A stretch of 64,000 nucleotides of DNA, taken from assembly GCA_016223165.1 (NCBI GenBank), contig JACRPO010000009.1, positions 496,001-560,000 of the forward strand, written 5' to 3'. The translations under genes were made by a program, and so were the position numbers. The DNA comes from Burkholderiales bacterium (lineage in GTDB: Bacteria; Pseudomonadota; Gammaproteobacteria; Burkholderiales; Burkholderiaceae_C). Of the stretch, positions 12,601 to 20,682 are shown piece after piece. The notes beneath the pieces are model-generated. The model was given only the letters and a program-made list of their open reading frames with translations, made no database searches and was not told where the DNA came from. Position 1 is the first letter of the stretch. Every line of letters begins with the position of its first letter.

Positions 12601-14381
12601 GTCGGCCGCGCCCCGGCGCCCGCGGCCGGCGCCGCTGGTGCACCTGCCGCAGGCTGGTCTTCGAAGCCGCCGGCCTCGGGCGGCGCGTTCTGCATCACAT
12701 AGTCCTGCGCCGCGCCCGGCGCGTTGTACGCATAGGCCCAGCGGTGCACCACCGGCAGGCGCGCGCCCCAGTTGCCGTGGTGGGGCGGCGTGTCCGGTGT
12801 CGTCCACTCGAGCGATGCGGCCCGCCATGGGTTGGGGTCGGCCTTGGCGCCGCGGAAGTAACTCCACACCAGGTTCCACACGAACACCATCTGCACCGCG
12901 CCGACGAACAACGCCGCCACGGTGATGAACTCGTTCAGCGTATGCGCCGACGGCGGGATGAACTGGTAGCCGTCATAGTTGTGATAGCGCCTGGGCATGC
13001 CTAGGAAGCCCAGGTAGTGCATCGGGAAATAGATGGCGTAGGTGCCGAGGAAGGTGACCCAGAAGTGGAACTTGCCGAGCCGGTCGTCGAGCATGCGGCC
13101 GGTGATCTTCGGGTACCAGTGGTAGATGGCGCCGAAGACGACGAGCAGCGGCGCCACCCCCATCACCATGTGGAAGTGGGCGACAACGAAGTAGGTGCCC
13201 GACAGCGGGATGTCGACGCTGACGTTGCCGAGGAAGAGCCCGGTCAGCCCGCCGGACAGGAACGTGAGGATGAAGGCGAGCGTGAACAGCATCGGCACCG
13301 TCAGGTGGATGTCGCCCTTCCACAGCGTCAGCACCCAGTTGTAGACCTTGATCGCCGTGGGCACGGCGATGATCAGCGTGCTGGTGGCGAAGAAGAAGCC
13401 GAACCACGGGTTCATGCCGGCCACGAACATGTGGTGCGCCCAGACGACGAAGCTCAGGGCGCCGATGATGACGATGGCCCAGACCATCGTGCGGTAGCCG
13501 AAGATGGCCTTGCGTGCATGCACGCTGATGAGGTCGGAGACGATGCCGAAGGCCGGCAGCGCGACGATGTAGACCTCGGGGTGGCCGAAGAACCAGAAGA
13601 GGTGCTGGAACAGCAGCGGGCTGCCGCCGCGGTAGCCGGTGGCCTGCCCCATCGACATGAGTGCCGGCATGAAGAAGCTCGTGCCGAGTGTCTTGTCCAG
13701 CAGCATCATGACGCCGCTCACGAAGAGGGCCGGAAAGGCCAGCAGCGCCAGGATGGTGGCGACGAAGATGCCCCACACCGACAGCGGCATGCGCAGCAGC
13801 GTCATGCCTTCGCAGCGCGCCTGCAGCACCGTGGTCACGTAGTTGAGACCGCCCATCGTCGTGGCGACGATGAAGATGACGAGCGACACGAGCATCAGGA
13901 TGATGCCCCAGTCGTGCCCCGGCGTGCCGGGCAGGATGGCCGCCGGCGGATAGAGCGTCCAGCCCGCGCCGGTGGGGCCGCCGGGCACGAAGAAGCTGGC
14001 CAGCAACACGACCACGCTCAGCAGGTAGACCCAGACGCTGAGCATGTTCATGTACGGGAACACCATGTCCCGTGCACCGACCATCAGCGGAATCAGGTAG
14101 TTGCCGAAGCCGCCCAGGAACAGCGCCGTCAGCAGGTAGATGACCATGATCATGCCGTGCATGGTCACGAACTGGTAGTAGCGCTCGGGCGTGATGAACT
14201 CGAAGACGCCCGGGAAGCCGATCTGCAGCCGCATCAGGTTGGACAGCACCAGCCCGATGATGCCGACGAGGATGGCGGCGCCGCCGTACTGCACGGCGAT
14301 GACCTTGTGGTCCTGGCTCCAGACGTACTTGCTGATGAAGCTCTGCGGTGCGGGGTGCAACTCGGTATCGACGAAGGCCAT
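12597..14381 (-). CDS. ctaD: Cytochrome c oxidase subunit I
   Basis: The 594-residue catalytic subunit reduces O2 to water and pumps protons in the inner membrane. Visible features are TMHGMIMV (haem a ligand), FGHPEVYIVALPAFG with the Cu-B histidine and cross-linked tyrosine plus the D-channel glutamate, WAHHMFVAGM (two Cu-B histidines), and VVAHFHMVMG (haem ligands). About twelve hydrophobic helices are apparent. A loop before the HPEVY block (GQATGYRGGSPLLFQHLFW) is longer than usual. The C-terminus adds an Ala/Pro-rich tail that overlaps the next gene by 4 bp. Confidence 0.97.
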   Translation of the reverse strand: MAFVDTELHPAPQSFISKYVWSQDHKVIAVQYGGAAILVGIIGLVLSNLMRLQIGFPGVFEFITPERYYQFVTMHGMIMVIYLLTALFLGGFGNYLIPLMVGARDMVFPYMNMLSVWVYLLSVVVLLASFFVPGGPTGAGWTLYPPAAILPGTPGHDWGIILMLVSLVIFIVATTMGGLNYVTTVLQARCEGMTLLRMPLSVWGIFVATILALLAFPALFVSGVMMLLDKTLGTSFFMPALMSMGQATGYRGGSPLLFQHLFWFFGHPEVYIVALPAFGIVSDLISVHARKAIFGYRTMVWAIVIIGALSFVVWAHHMFVAGMNPWFGFFFATSTLIIAVPTAIKVYNWVLTLWKGDIHLTVPMLFTLAFILTFLSGGLTGLFLGNVSVDIPLSGTYFVVAHFHMVMGVAPLLVVFGAIYHWYPKITGRMLDDRLGKFHFWVTFLGTYAIYFPMHYLGFLGMPRRYHNYDGYQFIPPSAHTLNEFITVAALFVGAVQMVFVWNLVWSYFRGAKADPNPWRAASLEWTTPDTPPHHGNWGARLPVVHRWAYAYNAPGAAQDYVMQNAPPEAGGFEDQPAAGAPAAPAAGAGARPT

Positions 14382-14434
14382 GTGGCTGTGCCCCTATCTC
14401 TCGGTGCCTCGATACCCTGTGCGCGCCGCCGCGC

Positions 14435-15550
14435 TCAGGGTTTGCTCGGCGCAGTGCCGAGCGATTTGATGTAGCCCACCAGCGCATCGAGCTCGTCGTC
14501 GCTCATCGGCAGCTGCGGCATCACGTTCGGAAAACCCTTGACGTCGCGCGACTTCGGGTCGCGGATGAAGCCGCGCAGGAACGCATCGTCGACGAGCGCG
14601 GTGGAGCCGTCCTCCATCGTCTCGGTCTTGCCGAACAGGCCCTTCCAGCTCGGCCCGACGCCGGGCTTGCCGTCGATCGAGTGGCACGCCGCGCAGCCCT
14701 TGGAGGCCGCCAGCGCCTTGCCGCGCGCGAGCTGGTCGCCACCGGGCAGGGCCGCGGCGGGGTTGAGGCTGGCGGCAAAGGTCGGCAGCTTGCCGCGCCA
14801 GGCGGCGAACGCCGCGTCGTCCTCGACGAGGACGAAGCCGCGCATGTTCGGGTGGCCGACGCCGCACAGCTGCGCGCACATCGACTCGTAGCGGCCGCCC
14901 TTCGTGGGCATGAACCAGAACCAGCCCACCTGCCCGGGCACGATGTTCATGCGCGCGCGGAACTGCGGCACGAAGAAGTCGTGCAGCACGTCGTGCGAGC
15001 GCAGCACGACCTTGACCGGGCGCGACTTCGGCAGGTGCACCTCGTTGCCTTCGACGAGCAGATCGTCCTGCGCCTGCGGGTCGGCGGGGTCGATGCCGAA
15101 GGGGTTGTTCGCGGCCACGAAGCGCGGGTCGCTGCGCCCGAACTTGCCGTCGGGGCCGGGGAAACGGTAGCGCCATTGCCACTGCTGCCCCAGCACCTCG
15201 AGCTCCATCGACTCGGACGGCGGGCTGACGTAGTTGGCGTAGACCACCAGCCCCGGCGCCAGCAGCGCGATGATGCCCACCGAGGTGACGCCGATCAGCC
15301 AGTGTTCGAGCTTCTTGTTGTCGTGCTGGTAGGAGGCGACCAGCCCCTGCCGGTGGCGGAAGCGCCACAGGCAGTAGACGACGAACAGGTTGATGACGAT
15401 GAAGAAGAACCCGGTCACCCACATCGTGATGTCGATCGTCAGGTCCATCTGGCCCCAGTTGGAGGCCAGCGGCGTCAGCCACCACGGCGTGACGATGTGG
15501 AAGACGACGGAGCCGACGACGATCAGGAAGAGTGCGATGGCGATGGCCAT
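14435..15550 (-). CDS. ctaC: Cytochrome c oxidase subunit II with fused cytochrome c domain (caa3 type)
   Basis: The 371-residue protein has two N-terminal transmembrane helices, then a cupredoxin domain with the binuclear Cu-A site (SHDVLHDFFVPQ, later CAQLCGVGHPNM). A C-terminal cytochrome c domain follows, with CAACH near residue 285 and FPNVMPQLPM supplying the axial methionine. It accepts electrons through the attached haem c and passes them by Cu-A to subunit I, making this a caa3 oxidase. The native start MAIAIALFLIVVGSVVF lacks a long cleavable leader. Confidence 0.96.
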   Translation of the reverse strand: MAIAIALFLIVVGSVVFHIVTPWWLTPLASNWGQMDLTIDITMWVTGFFFIVINLFVVYCLWRFRHRQGLVASYQHDNKKLEHWLIGVTSVGIIALLAPGLVVYANYVSPPSESMELEVLGQQWQWRYRFPGPDGKFGRSDPRFVAANNPFGIDPADPQAQDDLLVEGNEVHLPKSRPVKVVLRSHDVLHDFFVPQFRARMNIVPGQVGWFWFMPTKGGRYESMCAQLCGVGHPNMRGFVLVEDDAAFAAWRGKLPTFAASLNPAAALPGGDQLARGKALAASKGCAACHSIDGKPGVGPSWKGLFGKTETMEDGSTALVDDAFLRGFIRDPKSRDVKGFPNVMPQLPMSDDELDALVGYIKSLGTAPSKP

Positions 15551-15565
15551 GATGTGTGCGCCGCT

Positions 15566-16099
15566 TCAAGCCGTGCCGGCAGCGGGCTGGCCGAGACCGC
15601 GCCGCGCCAGGCGCACGTACAACATGGCCGTCGCGAGGCCGAAGATGACGTGTCCGATCAGCGTGCCCCAGCCGCTCAGCTCGGCGAACCAGGGCACGAG
15701 CGGGATCAGCAGGTGGAAGTTGATGAAGTAGACCGCGGCGCCGAACAGCGCGCCCACGGCCTCGGCCACGCCGAGCTGGCCCACGCGGTGCAGCGCCCCG
15801 AGGACCCAGGCGACGACGAAGCCGGAGAAGATGCCGAGCACGTAATGCGTGATCAGCGCGACGGTGACGACGAGCAGGTCGAAGGGCGCGCTCGTGCCGG
15901 CAGCGCTGAGCACGGACGGCCCCAGCGTCAGCGCCGCGACGATCTGCGTGGTGCGCCACGGGCCGTCGCCGCTCATCGAGGCGGTCCAGGCCAGCTCCAG
16001 CACCATCAGCAGCGCGCCCGCCGCGAAGCCGGCGACGCCGGCGGCGAACAGGTCCATGTCGCGCGGCATGCCGCGGTCCAGATGCATTCGAAGTTCCAC
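15566..16099 (-). CDS. Conserved membrane protein of the oxidase operon, unknown function
   Basis: This 177-residue protein has four or five hydrophobic segments (LFAAGVAGFAAGALLMVLEL; PFDLLVVTVALITHYVLGIF; VVAWVLGALHRVG; AVGALFGAAVYFINFHLLI; GTLIGHVIFGLATAMLYV) with several membrane histidines. I do not recognise a named family. It lies 15 bp before the subunit II start in the same direction, so it is almost surely cotranscribed with the oxidase. A role in assembly or regulation is only a guess. Confidence 0.65.
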   Translation of the reverse strand: MELRMHLDRGMPRDMDLFAAGVAGFAAGALLMVLELAWTASMSGDGPWRTTQIVAALTLGPSVLSAAGTSAPFDLLVVTVALITHYVLGIFSGFVVAWVLGALHRVGQLGVAEAVGALFGAAVYFINFHLLIPLVPWFAELSGWGTLIGHVIFGLATAMLYVRLARRGLGQPAAGTA

Positions 16100-16147
16100 G
16101 TATCGCTCCTTGCCGGGTGAGCACCCAGGGAGGCCGCTGAAGGTCGC

Positions 16148-16663
16148 TCAGGGAAAGGCGGGGACGTTCGGCTCTTCGCCTTCGAAGTGCGCTTCCGGGT
16201 GCAGCGCCTGCAGGCGCGCCTCGATCTCGGCGACGCGTGAGCGCGGCACGTCGACCATCAGCAGCAACTGGCCGGCCTCGACGGCCGGCTGGAAGCGCTT
16301 GAGCCGATTGCTGGGCGTTGCGATGCCGATCATGCTCGAGGCCCAGGCGCCGAAGGCGGCGCCGACGATCGCGAGCACGCCGATCAGGCCCCATTGCGGC
16401 TTGTCGCCGACGATGGGGTAGGCGACCGCGAGCACCGCACCGACGATGCCGCCGGTGGCGATGCCGATGCACAGGCCGGCTTCGGCGGAACGGATGAGGT
16501 CCGACGTTTGCAGCACGTTCGCCTCGTGCAGGCCCGTCATGTCGGTGCCCTCCTTGGCGACGAAGTGGATGTGCCGCACCTCGATCTGGGCGAGCAGCAA
16601 GTCGTCCATCGTGCGGCGAGAACTCGCCACGTCCGGCAGAAGCCAGTAGATCCGCCTGCGCAT
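16148..16663 (-). CDS. DUF1269-like small membrane protein
   Basis: The 171-residue protein begins RRRIYWLLPDVASSRRTMDDLLLAQIEVRHIHFV, a soluble ferredoxin-like half. Two closely spaced Gly/Ala-rich transmembrane segments follow (GIATGGIVGAVLAVAYPIV; GLIGVLAIVGAAFGAWASSMIG), then a second soluble part. This arrangement resembles DUF1269-type proteins. The start at 16663 has a strong AGGAGG site 5-10 bp upstream. It is the first gene of the minus-strand oxidase unit, and a perfect FNR/ANR box lies just upstream. Its function is unknown. Confidence 0.65.
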   Translation of the reverse strand: MRRRIYWLLPDVASSRRTMDDLLLAQIEVRHIHFVAKEGTDMTGLHEANVLQTSDLIRSAEAGLCIGIATGGIVGAVLAVAYPIVGDKPQWGLIGVLAIVGAAFGAWASSMIGIATPSNRLKRFQPAVEAGQLLLMVDVPRSRVAEIEARLQALHPEAHFEGEEPNVPAFP

Positions 16664-16690
16664 CGAGCCTCCTCCAAGAAAGGGAAGGAT

Positions 16691-16704
16691 TTGATCCAGA
16701 TCAA
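16691..16704. promoter_or_regulatory. FNR/ANR-type binding site upstream of the oxidase operon
   Basis: TTGATCCAGATCAA is a perfect match to the FNR/ANR consensus TTGAT-N4-ATCAA. It lies 28-41 bp before the first start codon of the minus-strand oxidase unit and about 390 bp before the plus-strand DUF1810 gene. It is only about 15 bp upstream of the Shine-Dalgarno sequence. Repression by blocking, rather than class II activation at -41.5, is therefore the simpler reading for the oxidase direction. Confidence 0.65.
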
Positions 16705-17094
16705 GAACGACTGCGGGAATATGTACTACCGAATGCGCTGGCTGGCAATCCTCGCTTCCGGCATCGGCGGCGCGCGCAATGAGTGCTTCGATCGCCGCAT
16801 CGCCGCATCGCCGAGGGCCTCGCTGAAGCGGTGGATGCGACCATCGAAATTGGGCGCCGGGCATCAAGAAACTGCGACACCAGCGACACCGAGAAGTTCT
16901 GGCACGTGCCGACACGCGCCGTGATTCGCGGCTCGCCGAGAGCGGCGTCGCGACGCAAAATGGCGAGCCTGCTCCGGCGCGCGCGCGACCTGCTGATGTG
17001 GCACCCGGCACTCAATCGACCTGAGGCGACCTGAGGCGACCGGAGCCGAACGGAGGCGACCGGAGCACCCCCGCACCGCCGTAGACTGAGAACC
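16705..17094. other. Intergenic region without a supported gene
   Basis: About 390 bp between the FNR box and the DUF1810 start. It holds a locally AT-richer patch (GGGAATATGTACTACC near 16715-16730) that could be part of a promoter on either strand, and short degenerate repeats of GGCGACC(T/G)GAG near 17020-17066. The open frames across it look like composition artefacts with no recognisable motif. Confidence 0.6.
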
Positions 17095-17604
17095 ATGACG
17101 AGCAGCAAGCGGCCCGACCCCTGGGCCCACACCACCTTGCCGGGCGAGCTGCAGCCCAGCGGCCCCGCGCCCGGCTCGAGCGAGCTCGAGCGCTTCGTGC
17201 ACGCGCAGGATCCGGCCTGGGAGCATGTGGTCGAGGAGCTCGAGGAAGGCGCCAAGCAGACGCACTGGATGTGGTTCGTCTTCCCGCAGCTGCGCGGCCT
17301 GGGGCGCAGCGACCTCGCGCGCCGCTTCGGCCTCGCCTCGCTCGCCGAGGCCGAGGCCTACATGGCGCACCCGCTGCTCGGCCCGCGCCTGCGCCAGTGC
17401 TGCGAGATCCTCGAGCGCCTGCAGGGGCGCACGGCGCTGGCGATCTTCGGCGCTGTCGACGAGCTGAAGCTGCGCTCCTGCCTGACGCTGTTCGAGCGCG
17501 CCGCGCCAGACGAACCGATGTTCACCCACCTGCTCGAGAAGTACTTCGGCGGCCGGCGCGATGCGGCGACGCTGGCGCTGCTGGACAACGTGCGCGCCGG
17601 CTGA
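17095..17604 (+). CDS. DUF1810 family protein
   Basis: The 169-residue soluble protein has the DUF1810 hallmarks LERFVHAQDP, then KQTHWMWFVFPQLRGLG near residues 59-75, then SLAEAEAYMAHPLLGPRLRQC. Family members are small cytosolic proteins of unknown biochemical role, sometimes mislabelled calpastatin. The first 28 residues are a Pro-rich extension. It stands alone between the FNR region and the TonB receptor gene. Confidence 0.88.
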   Translation: MTSSKRPDPWAHTTLPGELQPSGPAPGSSELERFVHAQDPAWEHVVEELEEGAKQTHWMWFVFPQLRGLGRSDLARRFGLASLAEAEAYMAHPLLGPRLRQCCEILERLQGRTALAIFGAVDELKLRSCLTLFERAAPDEPMFTHLLEKYFGGRRDAATLALLDNVRAG

Positions 17605-17673
17605 GCCGGCGAAGACCCTGCCGGCACCGCGGGCGAACGAGCGGCTGCCGAAGCGGGCGACCGAGGAGACGAC

Positions 17674-19710
17674 ATGCAAGCCCATCCGGCCCATCCCCAT
17701 TCGGCCCATCCCCATTCGGCCCATCCCCATTCGGCCCACTCGGCAGGCCATCCGGACCACTCGCATGGCGCGTTCGCCCGCGCGCCGGTCGGCGGGGCGA
17801 GCGTGCTGGCCCTTGCCGGTGCGTTCGCTGCCCTCGTCGGCACGCTCGGCGCGGCCGCGCCCGCAAGGGCACAGGCGGCGCCGGCCGCCGCCGAGAGCGT
17901 GGTCGTCACCGGCACGCGCATCGCCATCACCCCTGCCGGCCTGGCGCAGCAGGTGACGGTGATCGACCGGCAGGCGCTCGAGCAGATGGGCGCCGCACGC
18001 ATCGAGGACGTGCTCGCGCGCCTCACCGGCGTCTACGTCGACCAGGCCGGCAGCACCGGCAGCTTCGCGTCGATGTACATGCGCGGCGCCGAGAACAGCC
18101 ACCTGCTGGTCCTGCTCGACGGCGTCAAGCTCAACGACCCCACCACCACGCGCGGCAGCGCCTACGACCTGAGCTCGCTCGACATCGCGCAGATCGAGCG
18201 CATCGAGGTGCTGCGCGGGCCGGCCTCGGCCGTCTACGGCGGCGAGGCGCTCGCCGGCGTACTGCACATCATCACGCGCCGCGCCTCGGTGAGCGGCCTG
18301 GCCGGCAGCGGCTACGCGGGCGCCGGCGGCGACGGCCACCGGCGCATCGGCGGCCAGTTCGCCTTCGGCACGCCGGCGCTGCAGGGCGAGGTGAATGCCG
18401 GGCGGGGCGAGGAAGGCGGTTCTTCCGATGACGCGAGCCTGCGCGTCGACACGGTGAAGGGCTCGCTGCGCTTCGCGCCGCTGCCCGGCGTCGACGCGGG
18501 CGTCTTCGCCACCGAGGTGCGGCGCAAGAGCGCGGCCTTCGCCGACGACAGCGGCGGCCCGCGCCTGGCCGTCGTGCGCGACAAGACGACGCGCGAAAGC
18601 CGCGACCGCATCGTCGGCGCGCGCCTGGAGGGCGGGCTGCCGGCGGGCCTGCGCGCCAACATCACCGCCTCCATCTACGAGCGGCGCGAGTCGGCGAACA
18701 ACGCCGCCGTCGACGGCGGCGTGCGCTTCCCGGTGCCAGCCTTCACGAGCGACACCGACTTCGAGCGCGGCAACATCGCCGCCTCGGTGCGCTGGGAGCC
18801 GCCCGGCCTGGGCCTGAGCCTGGTCGCCGGTGTCGAGCACCAGACCGAGGAAGGCACGCTCACGAGCGTCGGCGACTTCTTCGGCGCCGGCACGCCGCAG
18901 ACGCTGACTTTCGCGCTGCAGCGCGACACCGCCTCGGTGTTCGCCGAGGCGCAGTGGAAGCTGGCGCCGGCCATCGGCCTGCAACTGGGCGTGCGCAACG
19001 ACAAGGTGCAGGGCATCAAGGCGGTGACGACGCCGCACCTCGGCCTCGTCTGGGAGGTGCGGCCGGGCAGCACGCTCAAGTTCGCCGCCAACGAGGGCTA
19101 CAAGCCGCCGAGCTTCTTCGCGCTCGGCTTCGCGATCGGCGGCAACCCGAACCTGCAGCCCGAGCGCAGCCGCAATGCCGAAGCGAGCTTCGCGCAGCGG
19201 CTCGACGGCGCCGGCAGCACGGCGCAGGTGACGGTGTTCGAGACCCGCTACCGCGACCTCGTCGACTTCGACGGCGCCACCTTCACCAACGTCAACCGCG
19301 GCACGATCGTCGTGCGCGGCATCGAGCCCGAAGCGACGCTGCGCATGCTGCCGGGCTGGCGCGTCACGCTCGGCGGGGCGCTGCTGTCGATCGACGAGCG
19401 CGACGGCCTGCAGCCGCTGCGCAACCGCCCGGAGAAGACGGCGCACCTGTCGGTACAGGGCGACTTCGGCCGCTTCGGTGGCCTCTTCGCCGGCGTGCGC
19501 GTGAGCGGCAGCTTCCTCGACCGCTCCAACCCGACGGGCGACATCTCGATGCCCGGGCATTCGGTGCTGGACGCGGCCTACACGGTGGGCTTCGGCGCCT
19601 GGCGCGCCAAGCTCGCGATGGACAACGTGCTCGACGAGCGCTACGAGCAGTTCGTCGGCTTCCCGGCCCAGGGCCGGCGCCTGCGGGCGGAGGTCTCGGC
19701 GAGCTTCTGA
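17674..19710 (+). CDS. TonB-dependent outer-membrane receptor with His-rich leader
   Basis: The 678-residue protein has a plug domain starting at the TonB-box-like ESVVVTGTRIA near residue 72, then RIEDVLARLTGVYV and IERIEVLRGPASAVYGGEALAGVLHIIT. A beta-barrel follows and ends in an aromatic residue (RLRAEVSASF), as outer-membrane proteins do. Sequence style is close to BtuB-like receptors for cobalamin or similar small ligands. The first 33 residues are His-rich and precede the hydrophobic signal core (SVLALAGAFAALVGTLGAAAPARAQA). GAGGAG lies 7-12 bp before the ATG, supporting this start. No riboswitch was recognised in the 69-bp leader. Confidence 0.88.
   Translation: MQAHPAHPHSAHPHSAHPHSAHSAGHPDHSHGAFARAPVGGASVLALAGAFAALVGTLGAAAPARAQAAPAAAESVVVTGTRIAITPAGLAQQVTVIDRQALEQMGAARIEDVLARLTGVYVDQAGSTGSFASMYMRGAENSHLLVLLDGVKLNDPTTTRGSAYDLSSLDIAQIERIEVLRGPASAVYGGEALAGVLHIITRRASVSGLAGSGYAGAGGDGHRRIGGQFAFGTPALQGEVNAGRGEEGGSSDDASLRVDTVKGSLRFAPLPGVDAGVFATEVRRKSAAFADDSGGPRLAVVRDKTTRESRDRIVGARLEGGLPAGLRANITASIYERRESANNAAVDGGVRFPVPAFTSDTDFERGNIAASVRWEPPGLGLSLVAGVEHQTEEGTLTSVGDFFGAGTPQTLTFALQRDTASVFAEAQWKLAPAIGLQLGVRNDKVQGIKAVTTPHLGLVWEVRPGSTLKFAANEGYKPPSFFALGFAIGGNPNLQPERSRNAEASFAQRLDGAGSTAQVTVFETRYRDLVDFDGATFTNVNRGTIVVRGIEPEATLRMLPGWRVTLGGALLSIDERDGLQPLRNRPEKTAHLSVQGDFGRFGGLFAGVRVSGSFLDRSNPTGDISMPGHSVLDAAYTVGFGAWRAKLAMDNVLDERYEQFVGFPAQGRRLRAEVSASF
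17696..17740 (+). repeat. 15-bp tandem repeat coding a His-rich segment
   Basis: Three back-to-back copies of CCCATTCGGCCCATC, the last with two changes, code for the repeated unit PHSAH at residues 9-23 of the TonB receptor. The repeat is in frame, so gain or loss of copies would change the number of histidines without breaking the gene. Confidence 0.85.
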
Positions 19711-19717
19711 AGACGTC

Positions 19718-20080
19718 TCAGCGGTGCCGCCGCGCGGTGGCGGCCTGCACCGCCGCGAAGGCGACGACGGCGAAGGCGATCATCATCCCCATGCCCTCGC
19801 GCGCCGTCTCCTCGACCCACCAGACCTCCTTGCGCCAGAAGCCGGGCATCGAAGGCCAGTAGAAGACCATCAGCCCGGCCCAGACGACGAGGCTGGCCCC
19901 GAGCGCGGCGCGCCAGCGTGGCCGCTGCGGCAGGTCGCGCCGCCATGCCATCACGCCGGCCCAGAGGGCGGGCACGGTGTAGTACAGCATCCACAGCGGG
20001 CCGTCCGGGTCGTTGTACTGCATGGCCACGAAGGCGAGCATCACCAGGCACAGCAGCAGGTTGAGCGCGCGCAGCAGCAT
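19718..20080 (-). CDS. TMEM220-like membrane protein
   Basis: The 120-residue protein has four hydrophobic helices and the short motif MQYNDPDGPLW near residues 19-30, which is typical of the transmembrane 220 family. The family's function is unknown. The gene follows the cytochrome c gene on the same strand after 65 bp and is probably part of the dehydrogenase/cytochrome unit. Its 3' end converges on the TonB receptor gene 7 bp away. Confidence 0.75.
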   Translation of the reverse strand: MLLRALNLLLCLVMLAFVAMQYNDPDGPLWMLYYTVPALWAGVMAWRRDLPQRPRWRAALGASLVVWAGLMVFYWPSMPGFWRKEVWWVEETAREGMGMMIAFAVVAFAAVQAATARRHR

Positions 20081-20145
20081 CGTGTTGTGTCTCGCTTCAG
20101 TTCTCGGCGACGGCCGCGCTCATGGCGAGCGATCACGGCGAGCGA

Positions 20146-20568
20146 TCATGGCGAGAAGCCGTCGCTCTTGATGTAGGCCACGACCGCCATGCGCTGCTCG
20201 CGCGTGAAGACGTGCCGCCACGGCGGCATGCCCTTGAAACCGTAGGTCACGCGGTCGAAGATGAACACGGGGTCGAGGCCGCCCGGGCTCAGCTTGGGCG
20301 CCTTGCCGGGGTAGGCGCTGTTGCCGTGGCAGTGGCGACACTGCTGCTGCCAGACCTCCCGGCCGGTGGCCAGCACCCTGGTGTCGCGCAGGAAGTCGGC
20401 GGCGAAGGTGGGCACCGGTTCGTCGGCTTCCGCCGCCGCAGGCGCAGGAGCGGCAGGTGCGGCAGGTGCGGTCGGCGCCTGCGCACGCACGAGCTGGGTG
20501 GCGAAGGCCATCGCGGCGGCCAGGAACACGGCCACCCTCAACGCGGCCACGGTCGGTCGGATCGGCAT
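20146..20568 (-). CDS. Class I c-type cytochrome, periplasmic
   Basis: From the ATG at 20568 the protein is 140 residues: a signal peptide (RPTVAALRVAVFLAAAMAFATQLVRAQA), an Ala/Pro linker, then a haem c domain with CRHCH near residue 77 and FKGMPPW supplying the axial methionine near residue 110. It should carry electrons in the periplasm and is a natural acceptor for the PQQ-type dehydrogenase encoded just upstream. An in-frame ATG at 20628 exists, but it would put charged sequence before the signal peptide. Confidence 0.85.
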   Translation of the reverse strand: MPIRPTVAALRVAVFLAAAMAFATQLVRAQAPTAPAAPAAPAPAAAEADEPVPTFAADFLRDTRVLATGREVWQQQCRHCHGNSAYPGKAPKLSPGGLDPVFIFDRVTYGFKGMPPWRHVFTREQRMAVVAYIKSDGFSP

Positions 20569-20622
20569 GCATCGGCTCCACAGCGCGAAGGCGCGCCAGG
20601 CGCCCCCCGCCAGAACGAACGT

Positions 20623-20652
20623 CGCCACCGCGGTGCCGGCACCGCGGTGGCG
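20623..20652. repeat. Perfect 30-bp palindrome
   Basis: The half-site CGCCACCGCGGTGCC is followed directly by its exact reverse complement, with no loop. It lies between the dehydrogenase stop (20683) and the cytochrome c start (20568). It could be a protein-binding site, a transcript end signal that isolates the two genes, or a mobile palindromic repeat. No U-tract follows, so it is not a classical terminator. Confidence 0.7.
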
Positions 20653-20682
20653 CCCTTCAGGGCCAGCTCGAGGCGACCCGGC

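Noticed and set aside
13017..14474. Long plus-strand open frame across ctaD
   Set aside because: Composition is a His/Arg/Asp-rich shadow of oxidase codons, with no ribosome site or family resemblance.
17605..17673. Possible cobalamin riboswitch before the TonB receptor
   Set aside because: The leader is only 69 bp and lacks the conserved B12-box and core elements; too short for that riboswitch class.
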